From NCBI RefSeq assembly GCF_000757885.1, contig NZ_JQCR01000002.1, forward strand, positions 496,001 to 560,000: a stretch of DNA of 64,000 bases, given 5' to 3'. This document shows positions 46,293 through 54,940 of this stretch, one piece after another; positions within the stretch are counted from its first letter, which is position 1, and each line of letters begins with the position of its first letter. Source of the DNA: Paenibacillus wynnii (lineage in GTDB: Bacteria; Bacillota; Bacilli; Paenibacillales; Paenibacillaceae). The notes below the pieces were generated by a model, which was not told the origin of the DNA, did not search any database, and worked only from the letters and a program-made list of their open reading frames with translations. Both the position numbers and the translations under genes were made by a program.

Positions 46293-48710
46293 TTAAACTC
46301 TTGCTGTCAGTATTTCGCATAACGCTCCGTAGAGTGAAGGTTCTAAATCCATCGAAACAAGAGACGCAAGAGTAATGGTTGGATTCGCCATTTCCTTCAC
46401 CATACGATAAATTTGTTCTTTCAATTGAAATAGCATCTGTGCGCGGTCCAAAAGGGCGAACACCTCTGCTTCCATCTTATTGACGGAAATACGAGCGTTG
46501 CTAAACGTCACGTTTAGGGATTCGCTCACTGCCAAATCCGAGGTGATGACCGTTAGTGTATGCGTAGTTTCGTCATACTCGGTTTCAACAGCGATTTCTA
46601 AATCTTCAGCGAACACCTTTACCTTCGTATCGGCAAACCCGACGAAGGATAGCTTCCATGACCGACGTTCCGGCACAACTTTTGTATTTCCCCGAGCAGG
46701 GGAAATTTTAAAGATTGAGGTCTCTCCCCATTCGAGCGTCATTTCGGTATCACACCACTGATCGTCCCGATCTTCGGCGGTGTCACCCTCATCCTCCCAG
46801 AGGTGAAAATGACCGTTCTCCCCGGCAAACACCCGGATCTCCATATGTGTAGGATTGTCCACCGAAGAGGTATATTCCGTGAGATCTGCCATTGGAACAA
46901 TGGCTCCCGCTTTAGCCAATACCGGAATAGCCTCCATATTTCGGTAAAGAGAAAGTTTTCTGCCGCCGTCGTATACTCTTCCGTTAAAGAAATCAATCCA
47001 TAATCCCTCAGGTAACCATGCCTTGAATTCCGCGACACCCGTCTTTGGGTTTACTGGCTGCGTAATCGGACAGGCAATCAGCTCCGTTCCGAAGTAATAT
47101 TGATTCGGCACTTCGTAAGCTTCATGTTGTTCCGAGTTATGATAATACATCGGCTGGACCAGTGGAAGTGCTTCACGACTGGCTAAGCGGTTCATTGTAT
47201 ACAGATAAGGAAGTAAGCGGTGCCGTAGACGCAGACAGTCTTTCATCACATCCTCCGCAATCTTATTAAACCGCCAGGGCTCCTTGCTGTTGAAAGGACT
47301 TGCAGAGCTGTGTAGACGCAAGATCGGCGAAAATATACCGAACTGCACCCAACGCATCGCCAGTTCGTCGTCTAAATACCCCATCATATGACCACCGATA
47401 TCATGGCTCCACCAGCCATAGCCCACGTTTGACGCGTTGGCAGTGAAATAGGGCTGGAAGTCTAGCGATTCCCATGTGACGATGGTATCACCGGAGAATC
47501 CTACGGGGTAACGGTGGCTTCCAAGACCAGCATAGCGGGAAAAGCTAAGCCGCCGGTTTCCCCTACGTCCACTATCTAAGTAATGGTAGTGGTTCAGCAT
47601 CCAGAGTGGATCAAGACCCGGAATTTTGGTGATTCCTCCCTGCTGCCAATCGATCCACCAGAAATCCACACCTTCCTCCTCTAACGGATGATGTAGAAAC
47701 TTGAAATATGCCTGTAAAAACTTTGGATCGGTAATGTCAAACTCTACAGCATCGCCTTTTTCCGGGTCCATTCCCATCTCCGCTGCAATTGCCAGGTATG
47801 GTTCTTCAAACGCCCGTACCCCGTCAGCAGGATGGACGTTAAGGGTTACACGCAGCCCTTTTTCATGCAACCACGCCAGAAATCTCTGCGGATCCGGGAA
47901 CAAATCCCGATTCCATGAATAGCCTGTCCAGCCGCTGCCGTACTGCGGATCAATATCAACAAGATGCCAATCCATATCTATGACCGCCACTGAAAAAGGA
48001 ATGTGCTCCTTTTCAAACCGCTCCATCAGCATCTTGTATTCTTCTTCAGAATACTGGTAATACCGGCTCCACCAATTGCCGAGCGCATAGCGGGGCAGCA
48101 GCGGCGTGCGGCCGCAAAGATGGTAGAAATCCTTCAGGCAGTTCAAGTAGTCATGAGCGTATCCGAAAAAATAAAGATCGGATCCTTCCTGCGTCCGCGG
48201 CTCAACCCGTCCGTCTTCCTCCAACAAAAGAGAGGCGGTGTCATTCACCAGTGTATACCCGAAACGTGACAGCAGCCCGTGCTCTATGGGAACGGCACCG
48301 TCCGCATTATCCAGTGTACGCGCTGTACCCCTCAAGTCTTGCGGCGTATCGCCATAATTCCAGACACTCATTAGGTGACCTGATTCGTTTCTCACGCGGA
48401 TACTTAGACCATGCCGAGTGAATGGCTTCTTGTCATAAGTCAAGTGCAGACGATCCGTAATCAATTCAAGCTTGTTCCCATGATCGATCACACGGAAATC
48501 TGGAACCGAAAAATCACGGTTCAGCACGGTCTGTGTCGCCCTGTCTTCAAAGCAGCCATGCTCGTTGTATTCCATCCGGATGAGCTCCGGGGTTAGTACA
48601 GTGAAGCGATAGTAATCTCCCTGAATGATTGCTTCCTTATTGGCACACGGTTCGGATTGAACCTTTAAATAATTCGGTAATGGCTTCGACTCTTTAATCG
48701 TATTTTCCAT
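46293..48710 (-). CDS. GH31 alpha-glucosidase/alpha-xylosidase family protein
   Basis: About 805 residues, cytosolic. The GH31 nucleophile is Asp354 (FWWIDWQQGG) and the acid/base is Asp408 (GFSGDTIVTWES), numbered from the ATG at 48710. An N-terminal beta-sandwich (about 1-210) and a C-terminal beta domain complete the typical layout. The ATG at 48710 follows AGAGG at seven bases; the ATG six codons upstream lacks a site. It is the last gene of the transporter operon, separated from the lipoprotein gene by a hairpin. It probably hydrolyses imported alpha-glucosides (isomaltose- or maltose-type). Confidence 0.88.
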   Translation of the reverse strand: MENTIKESKPLPNYLKVQSEPCANKEAIIQGDYYRFTVLTPELIRMEYNEHGCFEDRATQTVLNRDFSVPDFRVIDHGNKLELITDRLHLTYDKKPFTRHGLSIRVRNESGHLMSVWNYGDTPQDLRGTARTLDNADGAVPIEHGLLSRFGYTLVNDTASLLLEEDGRVEPRTQEGSDLYFFGYAHDYLNCLKDFYHLCGRTPLLPRYALGNWWSRYYQYSEEEYKMLMERFEKEHIPFSVAVIDMDWHLVDIDPQYGSGWTGYSWNRDLFPDPQRFLAWLHEKGLRVTLNVHPADGVRAFEEPYLAIAAEMGMDPEKGDAVEFDITDPKFLQAYFKFLHHPLEEEGVDFWWIDWQQGGITKIPGLDPLWMLNHYHYLDSGRRGNRRLSFSRYAGLGSHRYPVGFSGDTIVTWESLDFQPYFTANASNVGYGWWSHDIGGHMMGYLDDELAMRWVQFGIFSPILRLHSSASPFNSKEPWRFNKIAEDVMKDCLRLRHRLLPYLYTMNRLASREALPLVQPMYYHNSEQHEAYEVPNQYYFGTELIACPITQPVNPKTGVAEFKAWLPEGLWIDFFNGRVYDGGRKLSLYRNMEAIPVLAKAGAIVPMADLTEYTSSVDNPTHMEIRVFAGENGHFHLWEDEGDTAEDRDDQWCDTEMTLEWGETSIFKISPARGNTKVVPERRSWKLSFVGFADTKVKVFAEDLEIAVETEYDETTHTLTVITSDLAVSESLNVTFSNARISVNKMEAEVFALLDRAQMLFQLKEQIYRMVKEMANPTITLASLVSMDLEPSLYGALCEILTARV

Positions 48711-48748
48711 TAATAAACCTCTTTTCATGTTGTAATTGTGTGGAATTG

Positions 48749-48795
48749 AAAAAGAATGTCACCCCACTGCAATATGCGCAGGGCGGCATTCTTTG
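48749..48795 (-). terminator. Terminator between lipoprotein gene and GH31 gene
   Basis: AAAGAATGCCGCCCTGCG pairs imperfectly with AGTGGGGTGACATTCTTTTT, with a T-rich tail on the minus strand. It may lower GH31 expression relative to the lipoprotein gene. A similar hairpin follows the paralogous lipoprotein gene at 58.3 kb. Confidence 0.7.
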
Positions 48796-48806
48796 GGATA
48801 CAATAA

Positions 48807-50417
48807 TTATTTTACATTCGTGTAACGACTGTAAGCATCGGTACGAATTTTTGTCAGCTTTTCAAGCCCCATATCATTCAATTGCTTCACATAGTCGTCC
48901 CATTCTTTATCGATTTCACCTAAAATCACAAATTTGGCACGCATTGTGTTCACATAACTGTCGATGTCCGTGGTCAAGGTCGGCAGTTCCTGGAATTCCT
49001 CTGCTGTGTACATTACGTTAGGAAAAGGCGTGGTTGCAAATTCGCTTCCCAGCTTATCGAGTTGCAACTTCAGTCCATCTCCATTCTTAGGATTCAGAAC
49101 GATATTCTTCTCAAATGACGGACTCACATATTTCGGCCCGAAATCCCGAAGCGACTGTTCCCAGTACCAGGCATCTGCGCTGGTTCCTGCAGGTGGATCC
49201 ATCAACGTGTAGGTACGATTGTCGTTTTTCTGAATAACGGTCCCCACTGCACCCCAGAAATTTTGAATGCTTGCTTCATTGGTGTAGAACTGGTCAGCCC
49301 AGCGAGCGGCAATTTCCGGATATTTACAGGAAGTGGTGATAAGTAATTCATTGCGTGCGAGATTCATACCCATCGGATTTCCGATGGTATACCGATTTCC
49401 ATCCGGTCCGGCAATCGGTGGAATCGTCACATATTGATCACTCCATTTACCAAAAACTGCATCCGGGGTCCATTGGTACGAGAAACCCACGATTGGAGCA
49501 TCCGGACTTTGAAACTTGGCCGTCCGCATCGTATCGTCTTGAGTAAACAACTCTTTATCAATCAGGCCTTCGGTATATAATTTATTCACCCATTTGAGGG
49601 CCTCTTTGTACTGATTCGAGACGGGGTAGAATACAGCTTTTCCGTCCTTGAGCACCATATAATTATTATTCAAGTCAGCGATCCCGAATGGACTGATTAT
49701 ATCGTTGCCTGTTTCGATATAAGGAATCTCATCTTGCTTCCCATTTCCGTTCGGATCTTGCTCTTTGAAAGCTGTAAGGACGTTGTAAAGATCATCAACC
49801 GTATCTGGAACTTCCAAATCCAATTTATCAAGCCATGTTTTATTTATCACAGGCTGGCGCGAGCTTTTCGGACGCGAAGGCAGCCTTGCGGGCAGAGAGT
49901 AAATTTCCCCGTCGGGAAAGGTGCTGATTTTTTTCATTTCAGGCGTTTCTTCCATAGCCGCTTTAAGGTTAGGCATATATTGTTCAATATAATCATCCAG
50001 AGGACGGAAATAGCTTAAGTTATTGACGATATCGGAATCACCGAAGGATTGATTACCAATGATGACATCCGGAATTGTACCACTTGCCAGCATAATGGCC
50101 TTCCGTTCGCTCCAGTCATTAGATGACATCACTTCCCATTCTATTTTGACATTCGTATTCTTTTCCAGATCCTTAAGCCACTGGTTCTGGGTAAAGGTGT
50201 CTCCCATACTTCCCCACCGGACAGTCAGCACCTTCAATGTCAAGGGCTCGTCCACAATCGGCAAACCTTCTTTGTTGTAATCCCCCGTCTCGCTTACGAC
50301 GTTGGTCTTAGCCGTATTGTTTCCGCTACATGCTGCTGTAAGGCTTGCCAACAGTGCAGTTATTAGAAGAGTAATGGTTAGTTTTTTGTGCAAACCTTTT
50401 CTTTGCTGCTTCTCCAC
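48807..50417 (-). CDS. Extracellular oligosaccharide-binding lipoprotein, LplA type (paralog 1)
   Basis: A 536-residue solute-binding protein with a lipobox (LTAAC) after the signal peptide and the large LplA/YtcQ-like fold common in Paenibacillus. The start is GTG at 50417 with GGGGGA eight bases upstream. It is roughly 85 percent identical to the protein encoded at 58.4-60.0 kb. Both contain VLTVRWGSMGDTFTQNQWL and ARLPSRPKSSRQPVINK. It is the third gene of the permease-permease-lipoprotein-GH31 operon. The ligand is probably an alpha-glucan oligosaccharide, judging from the neighbouring enzymes. Confidence 0.88.
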   Translation of the reverse strand: MEKQQRKGLHKKLTITLLITALLASLTAACSGNNTAKTNVVSETGDYNKEGLPIVDEPLTLKVLTVRWGSMGDTFTQNQWLKDLEKNTNVKIEWEVMSSNDWSERKAIMLASGTIPDVIIGNQSFGDSDIVNNLSYFRPLDDYIEQYMPNLKAAMEETPEMKKISTFPDGEIYSLPARLPSRPKSSRQPVINKTWLDKLDLEVPDTVDDLYNVLTAFKEQDPNGNGKQDEIPYIETGNDIISPFGIADLNNNYMVLKDGKAVFYPVSNQYKEALKWVNKLYTEGLIDKELFTQDDTMRTAKFQSPDAPIVGFSYQWTPDAVFGKWSDQYVTIPPIAGPDGNRYTIGNPMGMNLARNELLITTSCKYPEIAARWADQFYTNEASIQNFWGAVGTVIQKNDNRTYTLMDPPAGTSADAWYWEQSLRDFGPKYVSPSFEKNIVLNPKNGDGLKLQLDKLGSEFATTPFPNVMYTAEEFQELPTLTTDIDSYVNTMRAKFVILGEIDKEWDDYVKQLNDMGLEKLTKIRTDAYSRYTNVK

Positions 50418-50453
50418 TTCTGATCCCCCACAATTTTCAGTGTAATAATCTTA

Positions 50454-51377
50454 TTATTCCTTTACAGCGCCGATCATTACCCCTTGGTTAAAGTATTTCT
50501 GTACAAAAGGATATAAACACATGATTGGAACAGTTGCAACGATAATAACAGAATACCGCATCATATTGGCGAGACGCAAAGCAATCTGAGCAGCTTCACC
50601 AGTACCCATACCAGACTGCATCTGGTTGGTGATCAAAATATTGCGGAGGATTAATTGTAGAGGATACAAGTTTGGATCTTTCAAATAAATTAAGGCGTTA
50701 AAATATGAATTCCAGTAGCCGACGGCGATCCATAATCCCAGCACAGCGATAATCGCTTTCGACAGCGGCAGGACAACTTGAACAAAGTAACGAAGGTTGC
50801 CACAGCCATCAATCTGCGCCGCTTCCCACAAATCTCCGGGAATACTCGTCTGAAAAAAAGTTCGTGCGACGATGATATTAAAAACCCCTACAGAGAAAGG
50901 CAGCACCATAACCAGGAATGTGTCATACATATGAAAATCCCGGATCGTCAGAAAGGTCGGAATCAACCCGCCGTTAAAGAACATCGTAAAGATGAAAAAC
51001 AGTGAAACATATTTCCGTCCTACAAGGTCCTTTCTTGACAGTGCATAGGCCGCCGAGATATTTACAACTAAGCCGATCGCAGTTCCCACCACCGTGTAAA
51101 GGACAGTGTTACGGTAACCAATCCATATATTTTCATGCCGCAATAATTCTTTGTAGCCGTCTAATGTGAACCCTTTAGGAAATAACCATACCTGGCCACC
51201 TGCTACGGCAGAAGGATCACTGAACGAAGCAATGACTATAAAATACAGTGGGTAAATCAGGATGACAAGAAAAATGACTGCAATTACGTACATTATGATT
51301 TCCATCACCGAGTCCGATGAACGGTTGTTTTTTATTTTCCCCATGCTCTCTTTAACCACTGGTTCCAATACTCCCAT
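50454..51377 (-). CDS. ABC transporter permease, YtcP type
   Basis: A 307-residue CUT1 permease with six helices and the EAA loop (PGDLWEAAQIDGCGNLRYF). It ends in GVMIGAVKE, a typical C-terminus. The ribosome binding site is GGGGGG. It is the second gene of the operon, 21 bases after its partner permease. Confidence 0.9.
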   Translation of the reverse strand: MGVLEPVVKESMGKIKNNRSSDSVMEIIMYVIAVIFLVILIYPLYFIVIASFSDPSAVAGGQVWLFPKGFTLDGYKELLRHENIWIGYRNTVLYTVVGTAIGLVVNISAAYALSRKDLVGRKYVSLFFIFTMFFNGGLIPTFLTIRDFHMYDTFLVMVLPFSVGVFNIIVARTFFQTSIPGDLWEAAQIDGCGNLRYFVQVVLPLSKAIIAVLGLWIAVGYWNSYFNALIYLKDPNLYPLQLILRNILITNQMQSGMGTGEAAQIALRLANMMRYSVIIVATVPIMCLYPFVQKYFNQGVMIGAVKE

Positions 51378-51398
51378 TTTATTTATCCCCCCTTCTTT

Positions 51399-52322
51399 CT
51401 ACCACAAGCTGTTTTCGCTATATTTTTTAGAAATCTGATTGACCATAATTAATAAAATAAAGTTGATGATCGTGTTGAACAAGTTGATGGCTGAAGAAAA
51501 GCTGTACTGGCTGCTGAGCAGACCAATTTTGTATACATAAGTAGAAAGAATTTCACTTGAAGTACCATTCAGATCATTCTGCATCAAGTACACCTTCTCA
51601 AATCCAACTCCAAGCAGTCCGCCAACCCGTAATATAAGAAGAGTGATTGCTGTCGGCATAAGCATAGGAATATCAATAAATCGAACTTTATGCCAGCGGC
51701 TTGCCCCGTCTACGGTAGCTGCTTCGTATAAACTTGGGTCAACTGAAGAGAGCGCTGCGATAAAGATAATGCTATCCCAGCCGACATGCTGCCACACATC
51801 TGACCAGACATACACGCTGCTGAACAGCGAAGTGGAGCCCATCAGATCGGGAGCTTCTTTTCCAAACAGGCTGTACAGATTGCCGACCATTCCAGTGCTT
51901 GGAGACAACAAAATCATCATCAACCCCACCATAACCACCGTTGAAATAAAATGCGGCATGTAGGATACGGTTTGGAAAAACCTTCTAAACCGGTTGGGTC
52001 TCATCTGATTGACCATCAGCGCCAGTATAATTGGAATCGGAAAGGTAATCATACTGTACAAACTAATGATCATTGTATTTTTAATCGTTGATGAAAATTG
52101 ATAGGAATTAAAGAATTTTTCGAAATACTTGAACCCTGCCCATGGGCTTTCGCCTATTCCTAAAGCCGGGCTGTAATCCTTGAATGCTATGAGCACCCCA
52201 TACATTGGTATATACGCGAATAATAACGTAAGCACTACAGCTGGAAAAAGCAATGCATATAGTCCCCAATTTTGTTTAACTTGTCCGAATGTCCGTCCTG
52301 GATTATATTGACCGGATTTCAT
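51399..52322 (-). CDS. ABC transporter permease, LplB type
   Basis: A 307-residue permease with six helices and the EAA loop (PSLYEAATVDGASRWHKVRF). The ribosome binding site is AGGGGGG. It is the first gene of the transporter operon. Its promoter region contains two pairs of direct repeats shared with the paralogous lipoprotein gene at 60 kb. Confidence 0.9.
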   Translation of the reverse strand: MKSGQYNPGRTFGQVKQNWGLYALLFPAVVLTLLFAYIPMYGVLIAFKDYSPALGIGESPWAGFKYFEKFFNSYQFSSTIKNTMIISLYSMITFPIPIILALMVNQMRPNRFRRFFQTVSYMPHFISTVVMVGLMMILLSPSTGMVGNLYSLFGKEAPDLMGSTSLFSSVYVWSDVWQHVGWDSIIFIAALSSVDPSLYEAATVDGASRWHKVRFIDIPMLMPTAITLLILRVGGLLGVGFEKVYLMQNDLNGTSSEILSTYVYKIGLLSSQYSFSSAINLFNTIINFILLIMVNQISKKYSENSLW

Positions 52323-52385
52323 GACATCCCCCCTTAATATCTTTGAATTTCCCCCATTGGTTATACCATCTGTTGAACATCTTCA

Positions 52386-52536
52386 GTATAACGTCTCTGT
52401 TCCGCATCTATCGGACATTAAACATGGACTAATCGGACTTTTATACTGCACTTCTAAATCTATAAGAGAAATCTTTACCGCACGAACGGTAAACCACATG
52501 AGATTCAGACTTTAATTGACGTTTTCCGGACTTTCG
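52386..52536 (-). promoter_or_regulatory. Transporter operon promoter with paired direct-repeat activator sites
   Basis: Four half-sites related to TCGGACTTT on the plus strand begin at 52411, 52433, 52505 and 52526. They form two pairs spaced 22 and 21 bases, with 94 bases between the pairs. A -10-like GTTATACT (minus strand, 52386-52393) lies 18 bases from the proximal pair. The same array with the same spacings occurs at 60079-60199. Two-turn spacing fits an AraC-type regulator, most simply the YesN-like protein encoded at 62-63.7 kb. Confidence 0.75.
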
Positions 52537-52563
52537 ATATGACTCTGAATACGACCCCATAGG

Positions 52564-52599
52564 AAAGAGCTCCCCCACCAATTTGCAGAGAAGCTCTTT
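52564..52599 (-). terminator. Terminator of the GH13/LacI operon
   Basis: AAAGAGCT pairs with AGCTCTTT, with GG(G)GGA/TCTC extending the stem, eight bases past the GH13 stop codon. Confidence 0.65.
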
Positions 52600-52606
52600 T
52601 ACGGTT

Positions 52607-53890
52607 TTATAATTCAATAATGATAGGCTCGGCTTTGCAGTGCAATTTACCTTGTGTGACTATGACCTCGCTGTCGTCAATCAGATTTAAATACACACCA
52701 TCCGGAAGATCAGTCTCCACTTCTGCAGACTTTCCTTTCATACTGAATACACCTACTAGCTTTTGTTCACCCCATGTATAAGTTCCAACAATGATATCGT
52801 CCGTATCAGTGGCTCTCAGATGACAGGTGCCGTGAGCCAGGATATCTTTTTTCTTGATGGGATACAGAGCTTTAAAAAGCCAGGTTAAGTCTTTACCCGT
52901 ACTCCAGTTGATCGTATTCTTGTTGAACAAATCAGGACAATTTTCATTTTCGAATTCCTGTCCAGCGTAGATCAAAGGTATTCCCTTTTGGAAATACATA
53001 AATGCGGTCCAATTGATAAGGTCTTTTTCATCTGAAAAAAGCTCTTTGGCCCGTGCACGGTCATGATTTTCAAGAAAGCGTAGTTTAACATAGTTGTGTG
53101 GATACATATATTCCTGGGCATTAATCTTATCAACATAGTAACTCGGCGTGATTCCTCCGGCCAGATAACCCATGAAATAGGGATAGATATCGTAATCGTA
53201 GCAGACATCGAACGCCTGCAGGATTTCAGCATCGGACAGACTAACCATCCCCCTTGAACGAAGATGCACAAGAAAATCCGGTTCTATGGATTCACTAAGC
53301 CACAAACAATCAGGATGAACTGAAGCAACCTCTTCGCGTGCGCGCAGCCAGAAATCCAGTGGCAGAAGCGGTGCTACGTCACAGCGAAAACCATCCACGA
53401 TCTCTGCCCACATTTTAAGGGTTTCGATTTGATATTGCCATAGTTCGGCATTGTTATAGTCCAAATCTACTATGTCTCCCCAGTCACCTACCCGGTTTCC
53501 CCGTTTGCCTTCCGGAGTCTTGTAGAAATATTCAGGGTGATTCTCAACCAGCCATGAATCGGGTGATGTGTGGTTATATACGACATCAATGATACATTTC
53601 ATGCCGTTATTGTGAATCTCTCCTACAAGACTTTTAAAGTCCTCCAATGTACCAAGCTCCGGATTGATCTCACGGAAGTTTTGGTTGGCGTAAGGGCTGC
53701 CTAATTCGCCTTTACGATCTTGGCTGCCGATTGGATGAATGGGCAGCAACCAAATGATATCTACACCCAAATTTCGAATGCGTTCCAGATCCTTTTCTAC
53801 TGCCTTGAAAGTTCCCTCTTCGCTATGATTACGTACATAAATCGAATATATTACGTTGTTACGCAGCGTATTTACCGTTGACTTTGCCAT
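52607..53890 (-). CDS. Intracellular GH13 alpha-amylase-family enzyme
   Basis: A 427-residue enzyme without a signal peptide. The GH13 regions are visible: VDIIWLLPIHP, VVYNHTSPDS, the nucleophile Asp in GFRCDVAPLL, the general acid Glu in LWLSESIEPD and the transition-state Asp in FLENHDRARA. A short C-terminal beta domain follows. It probably degrades imported maltodextrins. It follows the LacI gene by two bases, and its ribosome binding site lies within the end of that gene. Its sequence parallels the GH13 core of the SLH enzyme in the same operon. Confidence 0.88.
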   Translation of the reverse strand: MAKSTVNTLRNNVIYSIYVRNHSEEGTFKAVEKDLERIRNLGVDIIWLLPIHPIGSQDRKGELGSPYANQNFREINPELGTLEDFKSLVGEIHNNGMKCIIDVVYNHTSPDSWLVENHPEYFYKTPEGKRGNRVGDWGDIVDLDYNNAELWQYQIETLKMWAEIVDGFRCDVAPLLPLDFWLRAREEVASVHPDCLWLSESIEPDFLVHLRSRGMVSLSDAEILQAFDVCYDYDIYPYFMGYLAGGITPSYYVDKINAQEYMYPHNYVKLRFLENHDRARAKELFSDEKDLINWTAFMYFQKGIPLIYAGQEFENENCPDLFNKNTINWSTGKDLTWLFKALYPIKKKDILAHGTCHLRATDTDDIIVGTYTWGEQKLVGVFSMKGKSAEVETDLPDGVYLNLIDDSEVIVTQGKLHCKAEPIIIEL

Positions 53891-53892
53891 TA

Positions 53893-54930
53893 TTACACTC
53901 CTAAACGTTTTGGGATGGATGACTCTCGCACGATAAGCCGGTGCTCAATAATGAAACGGTTCGTATGTTGAGTTTCATTACTTGGGTTCTGAATTCTTTT
54001 TATTAATACTTGTGAAGCAGTATAGCCCAGTTGATAGATTCCGATGTCGATGCTGCTGATCGTTGGATTCGATAACTCCGTCAGCGTAGTATTGTTGAAG
54101 CTGATTATCGCCAAATCATCAGGCACCTTATATTTCAACTTGTTCAGTCCGCGAATTACACCAAACGCCACCAAGTCATCCACGACTAGAATCGCTGTCG
54201 GACGTTTGGGAAGATTCATCAGGAACGACATGGCGTGATAGCCGCTGTCCTGCATGACCTCTTCACCCAATATCCATTCGGGACGCCGTTCAAGACCGTT
54301 ATCCTGAATAGCTTTCCGATAGCCTTCCAGCCTATCACATGAAAAGATTGCATTCGACGGACCTCTAACAAAACCGATTCGTTTGTGACCCATGGAGATT
54401 AAATGGTTCGTCGCATCGTAGGCTGCCTTTAAATTGTTGTTATCAACGGACAAAATTTCGTTATATTTGTCGCTTCGTCCGATTAAGACAAATGGGTAAT
54501 TGTTTATCTTCAGAAAATCGACAACAGCGTCTTCTTTACGGGAGGAGAACAAAATCACTCCGTCGACACGCCTTCCTTTCAGAAGACGGGAGACCATCTC
54601 CACTTCTTCTTTCTCATTGGCTCCTAAGCTAATGAAAATATCGAAACCCGAAAGGTTAGCCTGTGTAGCAATTCCGCGAATCAATTCCATAAAGAACAGA
54701 TTGGAGAAGCATTTCTCATCCTGCTTCGGCAAAAGAATGCAAATACTGCTTGTTGTCTTAGAGACAAGACTCTTCGCTATCATATTGGGGGTATATTTCA
54801 TTTCATCCATGATTTTTTTGACCTTACGAGAGGTTTCCTCCCGGACATTCGGATGGCCCGACACTACCCGAGAAACCGTAGAGGAGGAGACTCCTGCTCT
54901 ACGGGCTACTTTCTTCATGGTAACTTTCAT
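53893..54930 (-). CDS. LacI-family transcriptional regulator
   Basis: A 345-residue repressor with an N-terminal helix-turn-helix (KKVARRAGVSSSTVSRVVSG), the hinge helix (MIAKSLVSK) and a periplasmic-binding-like effector domain. It lies between two GH13 genes, 10 bases after the SLH enzyme and 2 bases before the intracellular enzyme, so it is probably the local maltodextrin-responsive regulator. The ribosome binding site (GAGAAG) is moderate. Confidence 0.88.
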   Translation of the reverse strand: MKVTMKKVARRAGVSSSTVSRVVSGHPNVREETSRKVKKIMDEMKYTPNMIAKSLVSKTTSSICILLPKQDEKCFSNLFFMELIRGIATQANLSGFDIFISLGANEKEEVEMVSRLLKGRRVDGVILFSSRKEDAVVDFLKINNYPFVLIGRSDKYNEILSVDNNNLKAAYDATNHLISMGHKRIGFVRGPSNAIFSCDRLEGYRKAIQDNGLERRPEWILGEEVMQDSGYHAMSFLMNLPKRPTAILVVDDLVAFGVIRGLNKLKYKVPDDLAIISFNNTTLTELSNPTISSIDIGIYQLGYTASQVLIKRIQNPSNETQHTNRFIIEHRLIVRESSIPKRLGV

Positions 54931-54940
54931 GGAAGTCTTC